Shown in pieces: positions 12,179 to 25,100 of a DNA stretch of 64,000 bases. The notes beneath the pieces are model-generated. The model saw only the letters and a list, made by a program, of their open reading frames with translations, did no database searches and was not told the DNA's origin. Position numbers and translations under genes: made by a program. This DNA is from Takifugu bimaculatus (Eukaryota > Chordata > Actinopteri > Tetraodontiformes > Tetraodontidae): contig CP034980.1 in assembly GCA_004026145.2 (NCBI GenBank), positions 4,906,780-4,970,779 on the forward strand. The letters are read 5' to 3'. The stretch's first letter is position 1; every line of letters starts with the position of its first letter.

Positions 12179-15100
12179 TGTGTGTGTGTGCGTGCGTGTG
12201 CGTGTGTGTGTGTGTGTAAGAGAGAGGTGAAGCTGCTCATATGGTCTCGTTTTTTTAAAAATATTTACAGAGCATTATTAAGTGACAATCCAAGATGAAG
12301 GATACATCTGTGTAGAGAGCATTATTCCCCTTGTTTCTGTGATCCCATTGACACCCTTTTTCTTCTTAGCTGAGTCTCTCATCTACCCTTTGAGGTTTAA
12401 AAGCCAGAGGCCTCAGCATCAGAGCTGGTGCTGCTACCAAGGGCCTCCAGTGGGCAGCCAGCTGTCTAAACTACTGCGGCCAAATGCTCAGGGAATCCTG
12501 TTGCTTTCGCACGATTTCTTCCTGATTCGGCATGTTACCATAGTTTGCCTAATGTGCTCTTCTTTGATCTTTATTGCATTTCCTCTTTCAATGGGACCTC
12601 GCCTTGCCTCACCCCGCCTTCCCTCGCCTCATAAGGAATCCGATCATGTAATAACATAAACGGGAGGAATGTCAATCAGGAAGCTGAACAAGAAGCAACA
12701 TTAACAGAGGTCCTGTCTCTATCATATCAACTCATCTGCCCCATTCTTACACACAATAAATGTGGAAACTAAATTCTTTGACTTTCCAGCATGTCAGATC
12801 TTGAAAATTGCATCTATCATGTCAAATCATGTAAAAAAAAAATGCCAAAAAAAAGAGCAACATCCTCTCACGTCAGCTGTTTTTGGGGCTGATTTGCAAA
12901 TGTCAATTGAAATCCTCCTGCATGTACAGCCTCAGAGAGCTGCTAGTTGAGGTTGCAGACTTTCGTTTCATGCCACTTCCTGAGTGCTTGGCAGGTTTTT
13001 CTCACACCCTGTGATTTGGCACGCTCAGAAAACACATTAATTACTCTTGAAGTGTTTCCTCCTACAGCGGGCTCAGATCCAGGGGATGTGAAGTTGTTGG
13101 TAGAAAGGACCTATTAGCATTGTGCACTCCTTTGTTGTAAACAATAGCTGTTTATTATTTTTGAAAGGCCAAGAAAATTAAATTGTTGACAGCCGCATTA
13201 AAAAAATTGAAGTTTCCTTAATATCATATTAGGGAGACACACAATAGCCTAATGAGCTGAGGGAAAAGTCACAGTGAGTTTGTGTGTGTGTGTGTGTGTG
13301 TGTAGGGAGGGGGGGTTACATAGAGGCATACAGAAGCCACAGTGACACTGAAAAACCTCTGCTCTCAGCCACAAAGATTTGGAAGTAGTCTTGAAATGGA
13401 AAGATGAAAAAAAGAGAAGCAGTGTGGAGGCACTATCTTGGGGTTCCGGCTTGGCCCGACTTTGAGAAGGGAATTTTAATTGCATCTGTTGGCTGCAGAT
13501 AAATACCCAATCATCCAGACCCCCTGTGGGTGCCTAATCAGCACAGTTCTAATGACCACAGCTGCAGAAATCAGCCTACATGCTAACCGCTAATCATCAG
13601 ACTTACTGTATGATCTTCTTTCTGACTTCCTGCACGGCCAAAAAAGGGGAACAGTGATGGAGTTAAACATCTTCTTTTGGTTTATTTTATTAGCCCATCA
13701 TTCAGGAAGAGATAAAATCATCAAATGCATGAAATGCAATTATATTTAGACAGCTAATTAATGTAAAATCCATTTATAATTTAGTAAATTAAGAGACATT
13801 TCAAATTTTGGAGCCATTGTAGACAACCTCCACAATACTGTGCTGGGCAGTGTCACACAAACACCCAGAAAAATATGCAGCATAAACAGACCTGTCCCAA
13901 GTGCCAGCTTTGGTGGGTGCTCACTATGTCTAAAGAGATACAGTTACAGGCTTTTTCTGTATGTGTCTGGTCTGTATCAAGCACCAAATCTGAGAATGTT
14001 GCCACACTCTTACAGGGTGAAGTTAATATTTAATAAGTTATGTGCCCTATCGTTGATGCAAAACATCAATTGCGCAGCACAGCTAAGGCCTATCATTCAT
14101 AAAGGAAATAAAATCTGCTTAGCATACATCCTCAAAGCTTCTAATGCAGTTTAGCAAGGCTTATTCCATCCACATCAGAGATTGCGAGCACATTGCCCTG
14201 CATCAATGTAATAAATCAAGCTTCTCTATTAACTTCTTAAGTGCATTAGATGATTAGGATATAAATAATCAATTTATACTTCCTCCATAAAACCATTGTT
14301 TTATGATTGATTTAATTGCATTTTTAATTATGAAATAGCAAATGAGGTTTTTGTGAAAATAGATTCTGCACTACAGATAAGCTACGATGAAATCAACTAA
14401 ATTATTTATTGAATTTACACTACTCTGTACATCACAGATGTCTTATCCATGCAGTTTACTGTCTAATCTGCTGCATCATTTACAATATATTATATTCTAA
14501 ATAAATTCTCACAGTTTAATAAGTACCATTATATATTATATTTCAGAATTATCCATATATTAATTGGCCCCAATTATATTTAGATCTGTCTATACTTTCA
14601 TCCACTACTGTATACTCATAGAGTCTGATACTTTAGATTTTCACATCACAACCAAATGTGCCACCATCACAGTATTAAGACTCTATTAAGACTGTCTCTA
14701 AGGCAACTGTGGAAGGTTTACATCTCCTATGGCAACAGAAAAAGGGGATGTCCTTTGCAACGCTACCAGCCAATGATTCAGTGACAAGAAAAACATTTGA
14801 TTAGCCAGAACATCTAAAATATCCAAGCTGTCCATCCAATCCAGTGCAACTCCATCCCATCACTCTGCTGTGAATTGGCCAGGCCTTAAATGGTAATGTA
14901 GTGCATTAGGGTAATTGAACAGATTCCATTAATTTGAAAATCAATCTGCACGCACAAGGCAGTTCATTTTGAGACCAAAAGAGAGAGAGGCACATAAAAA
15001 CATTGTGACAGTCGCCAGATTTGTAGTTGTTGGTTAATTCTTCTGATGATGTAATGTGTTTTAATTTAATTATAAAAGTTTCTGTGTTTTTTTTATTAAG

Positions 15101-18100
15101 CTGAAGTAAAAGAGCCTTTTAAAACAGACTGTTTTTTGTCCATTCCCCATGTAAATGAGGAAATCTTTATTCTTCCATTCCCCCTTTTTTGTGAAGGCAT
15201 CAGAAAGCCTGTGATTTTGGTTTCTGGTAAAAGCTTCGGTTAGTCTGGTTTCACATGCAGCAGGGACTTTATTTGAAGCTCTGCGCCATGCTGCTCAGTG
15301 GTTATAGAAATGTGGTCTGAACATGAGCACACACAAAGTTCTATAAACAGGCTGTACTGAATCTTCATTTTAATCTCCATTTTCCTTCATTCTTCATTTT
15401 CTTCCCCCCCACTGCACCCCATGACTCGCCATAATAATTATGATTCATCATCATATCTCCCCATACACACTGCCTCATATAATCTTGCTAGCTTTGCTTA
15501 TGCACAGTGCCATCTCATCAGGGATGGATTTATGTGTTCCCGTCCTCCTGTGGGAGCCGAGATTGTTTTGTTTTTAAGTGAGAGCCCATTGATCTTTTAT
15601 TATGCCATTAAGTCAATATGCTGCTCTCATAAACAGCTTGAGATTAAATGAGCCCCTTTGATGGATGTGTGTGTACGTGCATGTGTGTGTGTGTTGTGAC
15701 TGAGCCATCAGCCAGCCAAAAGCCAGGATAAAGCCATTTCTCTCACCCAGCAAAATTGAGGCTGCTCCATTCCTCCACATAGTGACGGATGTTATGTTAA
15801 GTTAAAAAATGGCCATTGCATTTCCATTAGTCAACCAGGCAACCTTCTGCATTATGCAAACAACGCAGGTTTGATTGTTGGTAGTAAAGTCTCGCTGGGT
15901 TCAGTGGCATGATTCAAAGTTCATTTCCATTTAAACATTTGGTACTACCCCCTCAGTGGTGCGGCTTTGACAACAGCTCTAAGGGATGATTCTGCATGTG
16001 CATCAAAGTCACATCATTTGCCAATGTCAAAAAGTGGGAAAACAATTGTTCTTGCCGCAGGTTGTATGTCAGGTGTCACAAATGATATATGTCCCACATT
16101 TTCTGTTGTGGTTGCCAGTAGTCAGTTAGCATGGTTTAGCATAATGATGAGTTTCCTGTTTAGATCTAAATTGTTATTCTGTCACACACATTTTTAATTC
16201 TAAAAACCTAATTATCTAGGTTTGAGTTTACTTTGCGTTGACAACCTCGGTCTCAGCCTGTCAGTGAGAGGTCCTCCTGTAGCACTGCTATAAGTGCTTT
16301 TTTTTTTTAACATAGAAGGCCTGTCATTTTAGACAACAAAAAAAGCATACACAACATATAGGCTAGATTAGACTCATGTATACGTATTATTTTTAACTGT
16401 AGATGAATTGTCTGAGATTCATACTTGCAAAAAATGATTGCACATACTTTATTCATGCAGCACCTAATGTGACCTTTATCAGAGCCCTGAAGTTTCCCAG
16501 ACAGAGGTTACAGTAACAGTCAACTCTTCCTGTTGGTAAAAGACACAGACTGGAAAAAACCAGAAACCTTCCCACTGATCTATGAAACTGCAGCGATACT
16601 GTTACACTCACTGGAGTTCCACTTTTGGCTTACATTGTGAAATTCTGTATCACATATTTTCTGCTTCGAATGCACAAAGTACGGACATGTTTACCCACTC
16701 AGTGATTGTCCTCTTTGGTGTTGAATGGGCGTTAAATCTGCTTTGCGACATTACTAGGAACTTGCAGTTTACGCTTTCTTCTTTGTTTTCCACATTGTTT
16801 TATAGAACTGTGAAACAATGATTCTTGTTAATGTCACTACTTTCACATTGATTAGAGTTGAATAGTGCTTTCAGCATTCATGAATAGGAGAATTGAAAAC
16901 AAGTGCACCAACCAGTTGAAACTGTTTAGCTGTCAAAAATACGCCAGTGGACGTTGCTTTATTTTGATTTACTCTTCATCTAATCACTACCCCTTCTCTC
17001 CACAGTGTGCAGCTGTGATCTGGCGCGGTCTGGCTTCTTCCAGAAGAAGGGCGAGTACATCTGCACGGCAGACTACCAGCGTCTGTATGGTACGCGCTGC
17101 GATCGCTGTGACAGCTTTATCACAGGAGAGGTGGTCTCTGCTCTTGGCCGCACATACCATCCCAAGTGCTTCGTCTGCAGCGTGTGCAGGTATTCAGAAG
17201 CTTACACAGAAAAGTCACTTGGTTCTGTTTACATGAAGACCAAAGAGGTCATTTTCAGCTTTTGCTTTTTTTGGTAACTTGCAACAAAATATAGCTTTAG
17301 ACCTGATCTATGCTATTTCCTGTTGGAATTTTGTGTATGAGAACTTTGAGAACGAAGAGAAAGTATGGTATGATTCCATTATTTAATGTAATGTCAACGA
17401 TGTAAAACACAAATCAATTAGCTGATTATGTTGCATTTTATATATGATATATGTATATTGTTTTGCCGCAGAATTCATAAAAATGAAATCCAAATGGGTT
17501 CCTAATATTACATATATTACATATATTTATAAGGAGAACAGAGTTTGCATTGTAGAGCAACTGATACGGGAAAGTGTTTCTTTCCTTTAGGCTGTGAAAC
17601 GCTTTCTGCTCTTGAATGATTTGAATCCTTTTTTAAAGGCAGACTCATGACTCATTCACGATTCAATGCTGCCAATAATTGAGCTCACATTTTAGACCCG
17701 CTTCAGCATCAGCTGTCTGCCATGTTGTTTAGCCGAGTCACAATCCTAAAATAAGAGCTGACCTGATGTTTCAAGCTGATAGACTTAGTAAAACTAGGTC
17801 ACCTCTCTTCTGACCTCCCTCAGCATTCCTATTGAGCTCCTCCTGAAGTTGCTCAGGCAGTATCCCTGGTGTCCTCTTCCTCGTTACATCATTTTTTTCT
17901 CTTTTAATCTCTCTTTTCCACTTCAAAGTCTGCCTTTCTCTTCGTACAATGTACACACGCCTGCTTTACACGTCCTCTGTCGCCTACAGAATCACCTTCT
18001 CCTCCCTCCTGAAAAGATTGTTTGCTATATGCTTGAAATTTCCTGATAAATATGGAGCTATGCCAAACAGCTGTGCTCAACAAAACCAAACTGATGCCAA

Positions 18101-21100
18101 TTTTGTGTGTGTGTGTGTGTCTGTGTGTGTGTGTGTTTGGTCAATTGGAAGAGAGAGTGGAAGCCGAAGGGTGGACCTCTTCTTTCCAGCTCTGTCTGTC
18201 CTCTGCCACAGTCCTTTTTACCCTCTTTTTTGCCAACCCACCCTCATGTCGTTTCCCCATTCATTTCACGTTCCACTTTTAATCATCATCCTTTATCTCT
18301 TCAATATTCCATCTTCCTCCTCTCATCAGATTCTGGGTGTCAGTTTTCTGAAAAGTGCAGGTGATCAAAGAGTTTAAAACACCCTTGCCAGAAATATCCG
18401 TGCCCCTGTAGCCCAGTTTTATATATAAAAAGAAGGCATTAAATATGTAAACAGAGTAAATCTTTAATGCGCTGAGAATGGCTGACAGGGCAAAATTGTG
18501 CTGGAGGGAGTGACACCAACATACAGGTGAAGACAAGGTCACACACACATTCTTAACAGGAGTTTAACTGTATTAACTTACCTTATGTTTTTCTCTGTAC
18601 ATTTTTTCCATATTATCTCTTTATAGTTAAAGAACACTTTCCCAAGAAGGTGGAGCCACCTTAAATTAGAATAAAGCCTGAATGAAGTTTTTAATGTATT
18701 TTTATATATATACTGCATATGTGTGTAACACAAGTTCAGCTTACAGGTGCAGGATTTCACAGGGAGCCATGTGTACAAGTGTCATTTACTTCTGTCGACA
18801 CCTCGGTGTGTACATGGATCTACCTCCCACTTCTGCGCTGACTAGGAACTCTGCTGGAGACTCTAGCCTCCCTCTGGGTGTTGGCTCCAGCTCCAGTCCT
18901 CAGTGGAGGAGTAAAAGGATTACTGCCATCTATGTCTTTTAAACAGGCTTCCCTAAGCCTTTTAGCTCCCCATTCATAGCCACATCCTAAAGAAATCAAT
19001 CAGGATTTGAGGAAACAGTACAATGGAAGAGTTGGGGGAAGCGCATCGTCACGATGTAAATTCAATTTCGTAACTACTGTACTGTCATGTTTTTACTACC
19101 TATGTGTCATGTTTTCATCACGTGTGAGTGTACGTACGTACTCTAAGCTGATTATTACTTTAATGAAATGTGGAGAGAGCTTGGTGATTAAAGGAATTCT
19201 TTAGGGATTTGCCTATATTTTATTTACATATTTCAGAAGATATATTATATTATATTATATTATGTTATATTATATTAATGATCCCTGGGCAGGTGCCATA
19301 GGTGGGGTTTTCTACACCAGAAACTTTCTTACACCCCCATAATTAATCCAGGGTTTCAGGGGATCCAGCCCTGAGCAGTGGAAATGAATGCCTGATGTGC
19401 ACCTTCATTGTTCTTGAACTCCAGTTGGCCCTTCACCTTTGACCTGTATGTCTTGGGAGACTAGTCCTGACAATAGAGTTTTTTCCAGTCAGAAGACCCT
19501 CAGTGGTAGCTCATAGAAAACCATGAGTAATGTTGTTTTTTTTTTAGAATTGGAATGTATTGTCACTCATTTTATAAAGTATGGCAGCTTCTGTATTTAT
19601 TTTTTTGATTTTGAAGGATGCGGGACCTTAATTCTCGATAATAACATTAGTATCAGTACAAATAAATGATCCACTACCTTTTAAAAAGAGCAATGACCTG
19701 ATCAGACCTGCTGTGAAGGTGGAGAGGCGTGGAACAGTGCTCACACGGAGAAAAAGCACGCAATCCTTTGAGAAACATGTGATAGCATAACATCACCTCC
19801 TCCCTAATCACAGAACAGTCACATGCTCCTGTAACAATAAACACCTTATTAACCCCTTGTTTTGTTGATTTAGAATGGCTTCTCCGGTTTCACACAGTGT
19901 GTTTACGTTTTCTTGAGGATGTAAATGCAGACTCACTGCAGGCATGTTCTTGTTCTTATCTTCTTGCTGTCAACCTGTCTCCATTTTATTTTTTCTTTCG
20001 CTCCTCAGTAAACCCTTCCCCATTGGAGACAGAGTGACGTTCAGTGGAAAGGACTGCATGTGCCAGCAGTGCTCTCACACACTCGTCAAGTCAAATGAGC
20101 CCATCAAGATTCACGGGCCAAGTCGTAAGTTTGGCGCCTGTCTCGCTCTCTGTCCATTTGCGTTAAGGCCGCCAGGCGAGTGTGCCAAGGGCCATTTGTC
20201 GGTTGGATCCGTCTAAAGTAGTTCATTTATTTAATCAGGTGTCTGTCAGATCAGCGGTCTGACCTGTCAGCCTGATCTGCCAAAACAAACAGATATCGGA
20301 TCAGTCAGTCAGCGACAGTGTCCAGAGAACATCTATCAAACAGGCAGTTGTGTTATTTATTGTGTGTCAATTGTAAACACTCAGGATTCAAGCGAGCCAT
20401 TTGTTAGGTGTGGCCTATAATAGCTGATGCTTCACTAACTATGTGGTATTATCAAATAACAAAGAGTCAGTAAGCATCAGTCCTCTAAGCTTCCAGTTGT
20501 TTGGGAGGATAAAGTTCAAATAGCCCCCCAGGTAACATCTGACAATAACAGATATTGCCTTAAGATTCAACACTGAGTGCAAATGACTAAAAGTTTCATT
20601 TAGAATGAAGGGGCTTTTGTGCAGCTTTGTCATGTGAAAAACACAGTCTGCCTTGTTGACAGGCTGTAGTTGGACGGCTCTTCGCTGTTCCCAGCTGTTA
20701 GTGGCAGTAGATTGGGATTTATCTCAACCAAACATCTCAAGTGGAAATAAATAGAATATTGACCTTTTTTTGACTGTTATGAAACATCACTGGCAACTGC
20801 TTTATTGCAAATGTTTGCTGAGACGTCTCTGTTAGGTCATTTTAATGAAATTTGTTTTGGGCCTCAGTTCAAACCTTTATGACTCCAAAGCTCTGCAGTA
20901 TTAGTACCTCTATTTCTCAAGAGGGTTGATGTGCTAGATAAATACTGCACATAGCGGTGCCTTAGATGTGATATCACAGCATTCCTTGCTTTTCCTTCCT
21001 CTCCTTGATCCCATTCTTCCTCTCTCCCGTGCTTGTCTTCTTCAGACTGTGCTGGGTGTGGAGATGAGATCAAGCAGGGCCAGTCTCTCCTCGCCCTGGA

Positions 21101-22090
21101 GAAACAGTGGCATGTGAGTTGTTTCAGATGTCGGACCTGCAACATGGTCCTAACAGGAGAGTACATCAGCAAGTAAGTGGGCATCAGACCCCAAAACTAC
21201 TCCCTTCACTCCCAGCCTCACCACCACTTGAGGCAAAGTATGTTTCTGACATATTACACTCGTTTGGTTTATTCTTTGTGGCAGAGATGGAGTTCCATAC
21301 TGTGAGGCAGATTACCATGCCCAGTTTGGGGTGAAATGCGAGACCTGCAGCAGATACATCAGTGGAAGGGTTCTGGAGGTGAGACCAAACCTCAGCATCA
21401 GGCCTTGTTAACACTTTAGCTGGACAGTTTTCCTCAGCATTACAGGAATCTACATCTAGTGTTGAATTTGATGGTTGAGTATAATCAGTGTTATCACAAC
21501 TGAGCAGGCAATGTTTTATCCTCAGCTCACTGTGCAGTAGGGAGTCATTGCCTCCCGATTAGATAGTGACAATTTTATTTTGTTTTTTGGTAACCAATAA
21601 ATATTCAGGAGTTTTGTGTTTCTTAAAAAAGTGACTTCATCTGTTTGTAGTTTATGTTCTAGTCACAGACAACCTGTACGCAGGCAGATGGCATACATCT
21701 TGATGCAATTGCAACGATAGAGGACAACAGGATTATAAAAAGATTTGAGGGTGAAGAGTGTTGGGGAAAAGATGGGAGCGGCAATGGCACAAATGCACTT
21801 TTGTGGCTCGCATGCTCTTTCGCTCAAGCCATTTTAAAAAGTGACAGAAGTCGGCAAAGCAGGGAGGAGGCCGGAGCCAATATGGAAAGAGTGGTTTGCA
21901 AAAAGAGTTAAGGGAATGTAGTGAACAGAGCCAAGTTGACAATCATGAACCTGATGAAGTGCAGATGCTAATTAAATGTTTTGAGTCACTGGGGTGTTTT
22001 GCATCTGTTGGGACCTGAAAAAATGAGAACACACAAAGTAAAACACTGTTTAACACACACACTGTCTCGCTCTCTCTGACGTACAAATAA

Positions 22091-22121
<31 letters not shown>

Positions 22122-25100
22122 GTCAGACACAAACGCACACACCCTGTGTCCCTGTGCTCTTTTGCTTGTCAGAATGGCTGGTGTAAAGTGCTTTGTTCCC
22201 GACTATCTGCCTCTCTGGACTATTTATAGACACGGGGACATGTCAGCCTTTAGTCTCGCCTCTTTCTATGTGTCTGTCTTTTAGTCTATAAACATTTTTA
22301 ACATTTTTTCCAATTTGAGTTTTGCAATTTTAAAATAATTAGCTGCATCGTGAATATGTAGCGGACACCTACCGGTAATTGTTGTATTTGTCTCCAGGTA
22401 GTGGTTGCAAAGCATCACTTATTTTTCCATTTCTTTCTTGATACTGTATATTGGATAAGATCACTCATTATTTGGCACTGCAGTGTCACCCTTGAGGTGG
22501 ATCTTTGCGAAAGATAAACTCCATTAAGAGCTCAACTTTGTAGGTTTCTTACTCACACATTAATTTTCTTTTATTTCTTTGTGCTTTCTGCTATTGATAT
22601 TTGTTATTTGAGGGAAAACTTGCTGCTGGCCACTGGTTTCAATAGGGAAAAAATAGCATTCAATCGTATACAAGCATTTATTCAATCAAGCTACAATACT
22701 TCCGGTTGGTAAAACAAGGCATTGAATCATAAGAGAAAATATAGCGCAAAAAAGTGAATTCATCACAGCTGTTCCAGTGTATTTTTATATTTTGGGAAGG
22801 GCACATCAGGCTTATGTAGCCTCTTATTCTATAGTGTTCTATAGAAGCCTGACTTGGCCTTTAGCCAGTGTCCCTCACTGACATGCGGGAGAAACAAGAG
22901 GATTTAAAAATGGACAAGAGGACTGGACATGAAGCAAAATTGCAATGCATCATTTAATCCCATATCATGTGTATGTGAAGGTCTCTCCTTCTGGGAGTGA
23001 TTACTTCTTACTTTCTTTTTAAGCCACCCATCCACCCACACATACGGACACACACACACACACACACACACATATATGCAGAAGATCCTGTACTTTCCCT
23101 TCATGCGACTGACCCAGAGGGATCTTTGCTCTAATAATTTAATAGAGGAAATGGGTGGTGCCTTTTATGTGATTTTATGCTAAATTAAATAAGTAGATGG
23201 TATGAAATTGTGTTCTTAAAGAGTCTAAACTGGAATTTATGTGATATACAGTAGATAATGTCTAGAAAAAATGAGTTGCTTGGGGTAAGAGCAATTTGTA
23301 GATAAGATCGTTGAAAGTGTTTATGATGGAAATTTATGTTCAGTCACACCTCTTCCTCACGTCTTTGCCCACAGGCAGGAGGGAAGCACTACCATCCAAC
23401 GTGTGCTCGATGTTCCCGCTGTAACATGATGTTTAAAGAGGGAGAGGAAATGTACCTCACAGGTGAAACCTGACTCCAGTTTCTTCTGCACACTGATACA
23501 CACATGGGAAAACTAAACTCCCATCGTCTCACTCTTCCTCAGGATGTGAGGTGTGGCACCCAATATGCAAGCAGGCAGCAAGGGCAGAGAGGAGACTCAG
23601 GGTAAAATAGTTTGATAGAAACATTTCAGATCTGTTGCATTCTGCCCTCCTTTTTTTCATTTGTTTGTGTGTTTTATAACACAGCACAGACGCCTCTCAG
23701 AAGCCTCTATTTCGCCTCCAGGATCCTCCATAGGTTCTCCCAGCAGGGTTATATGTGTGAGTACTTTGTAATGCATTGAAGCACTAAGTCACTGTAAAGC
23801 TGCAACTTACAGGTAAATATACCTCAAATAAAATACCTAAAGCAAAAATATCACAAACTACACACTACAAAGACTAACCACTTACCTTAGAGGCTGCTCA
23901 CTCCCTTGGCCTGTTCACTTGTCTGTTTTTGTGATGTAGCACAAATTAAAGTGAAGATTAGCTTGTTGCTGCAATGTGCAAAACTGTGACAACACATTGT
24001 CATTGTGTTATGTTATGGCAGTTTTCATATTGTCAAACATGTAGGTTAAAACTGGGCAACATTTTCAAGGAAGAATTACATTTTCACAACCACTGGCAAG
24101 TGCCTTTATAAAGGGAATGCTCCAGAGTCTCACGTCTTTGTCTTGCTCTGTGTATTCTGCTAATTAAAACAAGAAAAAAAGAATAGGCCTCTGCCTCTAA
24201 GGATATGAATTATCTACTTGTAAACTGGTTTACAGACATTTTAGCTGTAGTGTTTCCACTAAAATGGTGCTGATAGCGGGTGCTATCTAACCCAAAATCT
24301 GTGGTCTAGCAAAATTATCTCACAGCCTGTGTAGATATATATCCACTCTCTGAAAGATAGCAGTTGCATTGCCCTCAGTCTTTGCGTCCACGACTTTGAC
24401 TGTAGAAAAAAGGCGTGGCTCGCCACATTATCACGTACCCAGCACAATGAAGTAAAACCCAAATGCAAGCAGGCTGCCTGCAGACCTGGCAGGGCTTCAC
24501 AAGATGCATCATGCCTATCTTACACTTGGTATTCTGTCGTCATGCTGCCAGCGTATTTGTTATGCATGTTTGGTCAAAGGCATGCTCATGAATTAAAGAA
24601 ATGACTTGTGTACAGCTGATAGGTGTGTCTCTCTCTGTGGGTTAGGAGCGCAGGGGGCAGGGCAGAGCAGAACTCCCCCTGCTGCTTCTGGCAAAGGTGA
24701 ATTTGAACACATCTTGAATATGAAATGAACAGCATGTTTCCAACTTACACAGATAAAGGCGAGAGAGAAACATGTCGGCAAAATCCCATATAGGTTATTT
24801 TATACTCTAGGTTATATAAAAAGAGCATAGACATTCAGATTTTGACACAAATTTCATGCTCATGTTACCTCTTTCCCTTGGCCTTTGACTAACGCTAATC
24901 TCATGCAGGGTTCCCAGTTTTACCCTCCCTGTCTACAGTGTCATTTAAATTAGAAAATGAAGGCCACTGGTTTATGTGAAGGTTGCTCCTTGTGTGCACA
25001 GAAGGATGCGCTGCCCAGCAGTCTTCACGGCATGGCTGGATGTTGACCATGTTACCATGTCAGTGTGTGCTCTGTCCTGCTCAGCTCTGCTCTCATCTCA

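Larger units (their letters stand above)
9336..17005 (+). other. ablim3: ablim3 intron 2
   Basis: The largest intron (7.7 kb). No coding exon was recognised. It carries RFX X-box-like palindromes at 10163-10176 and 11881-11894, two CCAAT boxes and a GC-rich patch (candidate internal promoter), a near-perfect MORE element at 11406-11417, two (TG)n repeats, and an AT-rich block at 14170-14420 that may be a conserved non-coding element. Confidence 0.75.
17190..20008 (+). other. ablim3: ablim3 intron 3
   Basis: Non-coding. It contains an interrupted (TG)n tract near 18105-18137 and TATAT-type AT repeats at about 19240-19277. No additional exon was recognised. Confidence 0.8.
21379..23374 (+). 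other. ablim3: ablim3 intron 6
   Basis: About 2 kb, non-coding, with (CA)n tracts at about 22091-22121 and 23048-23072. No exon was recognised. Confidence 0.8.
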
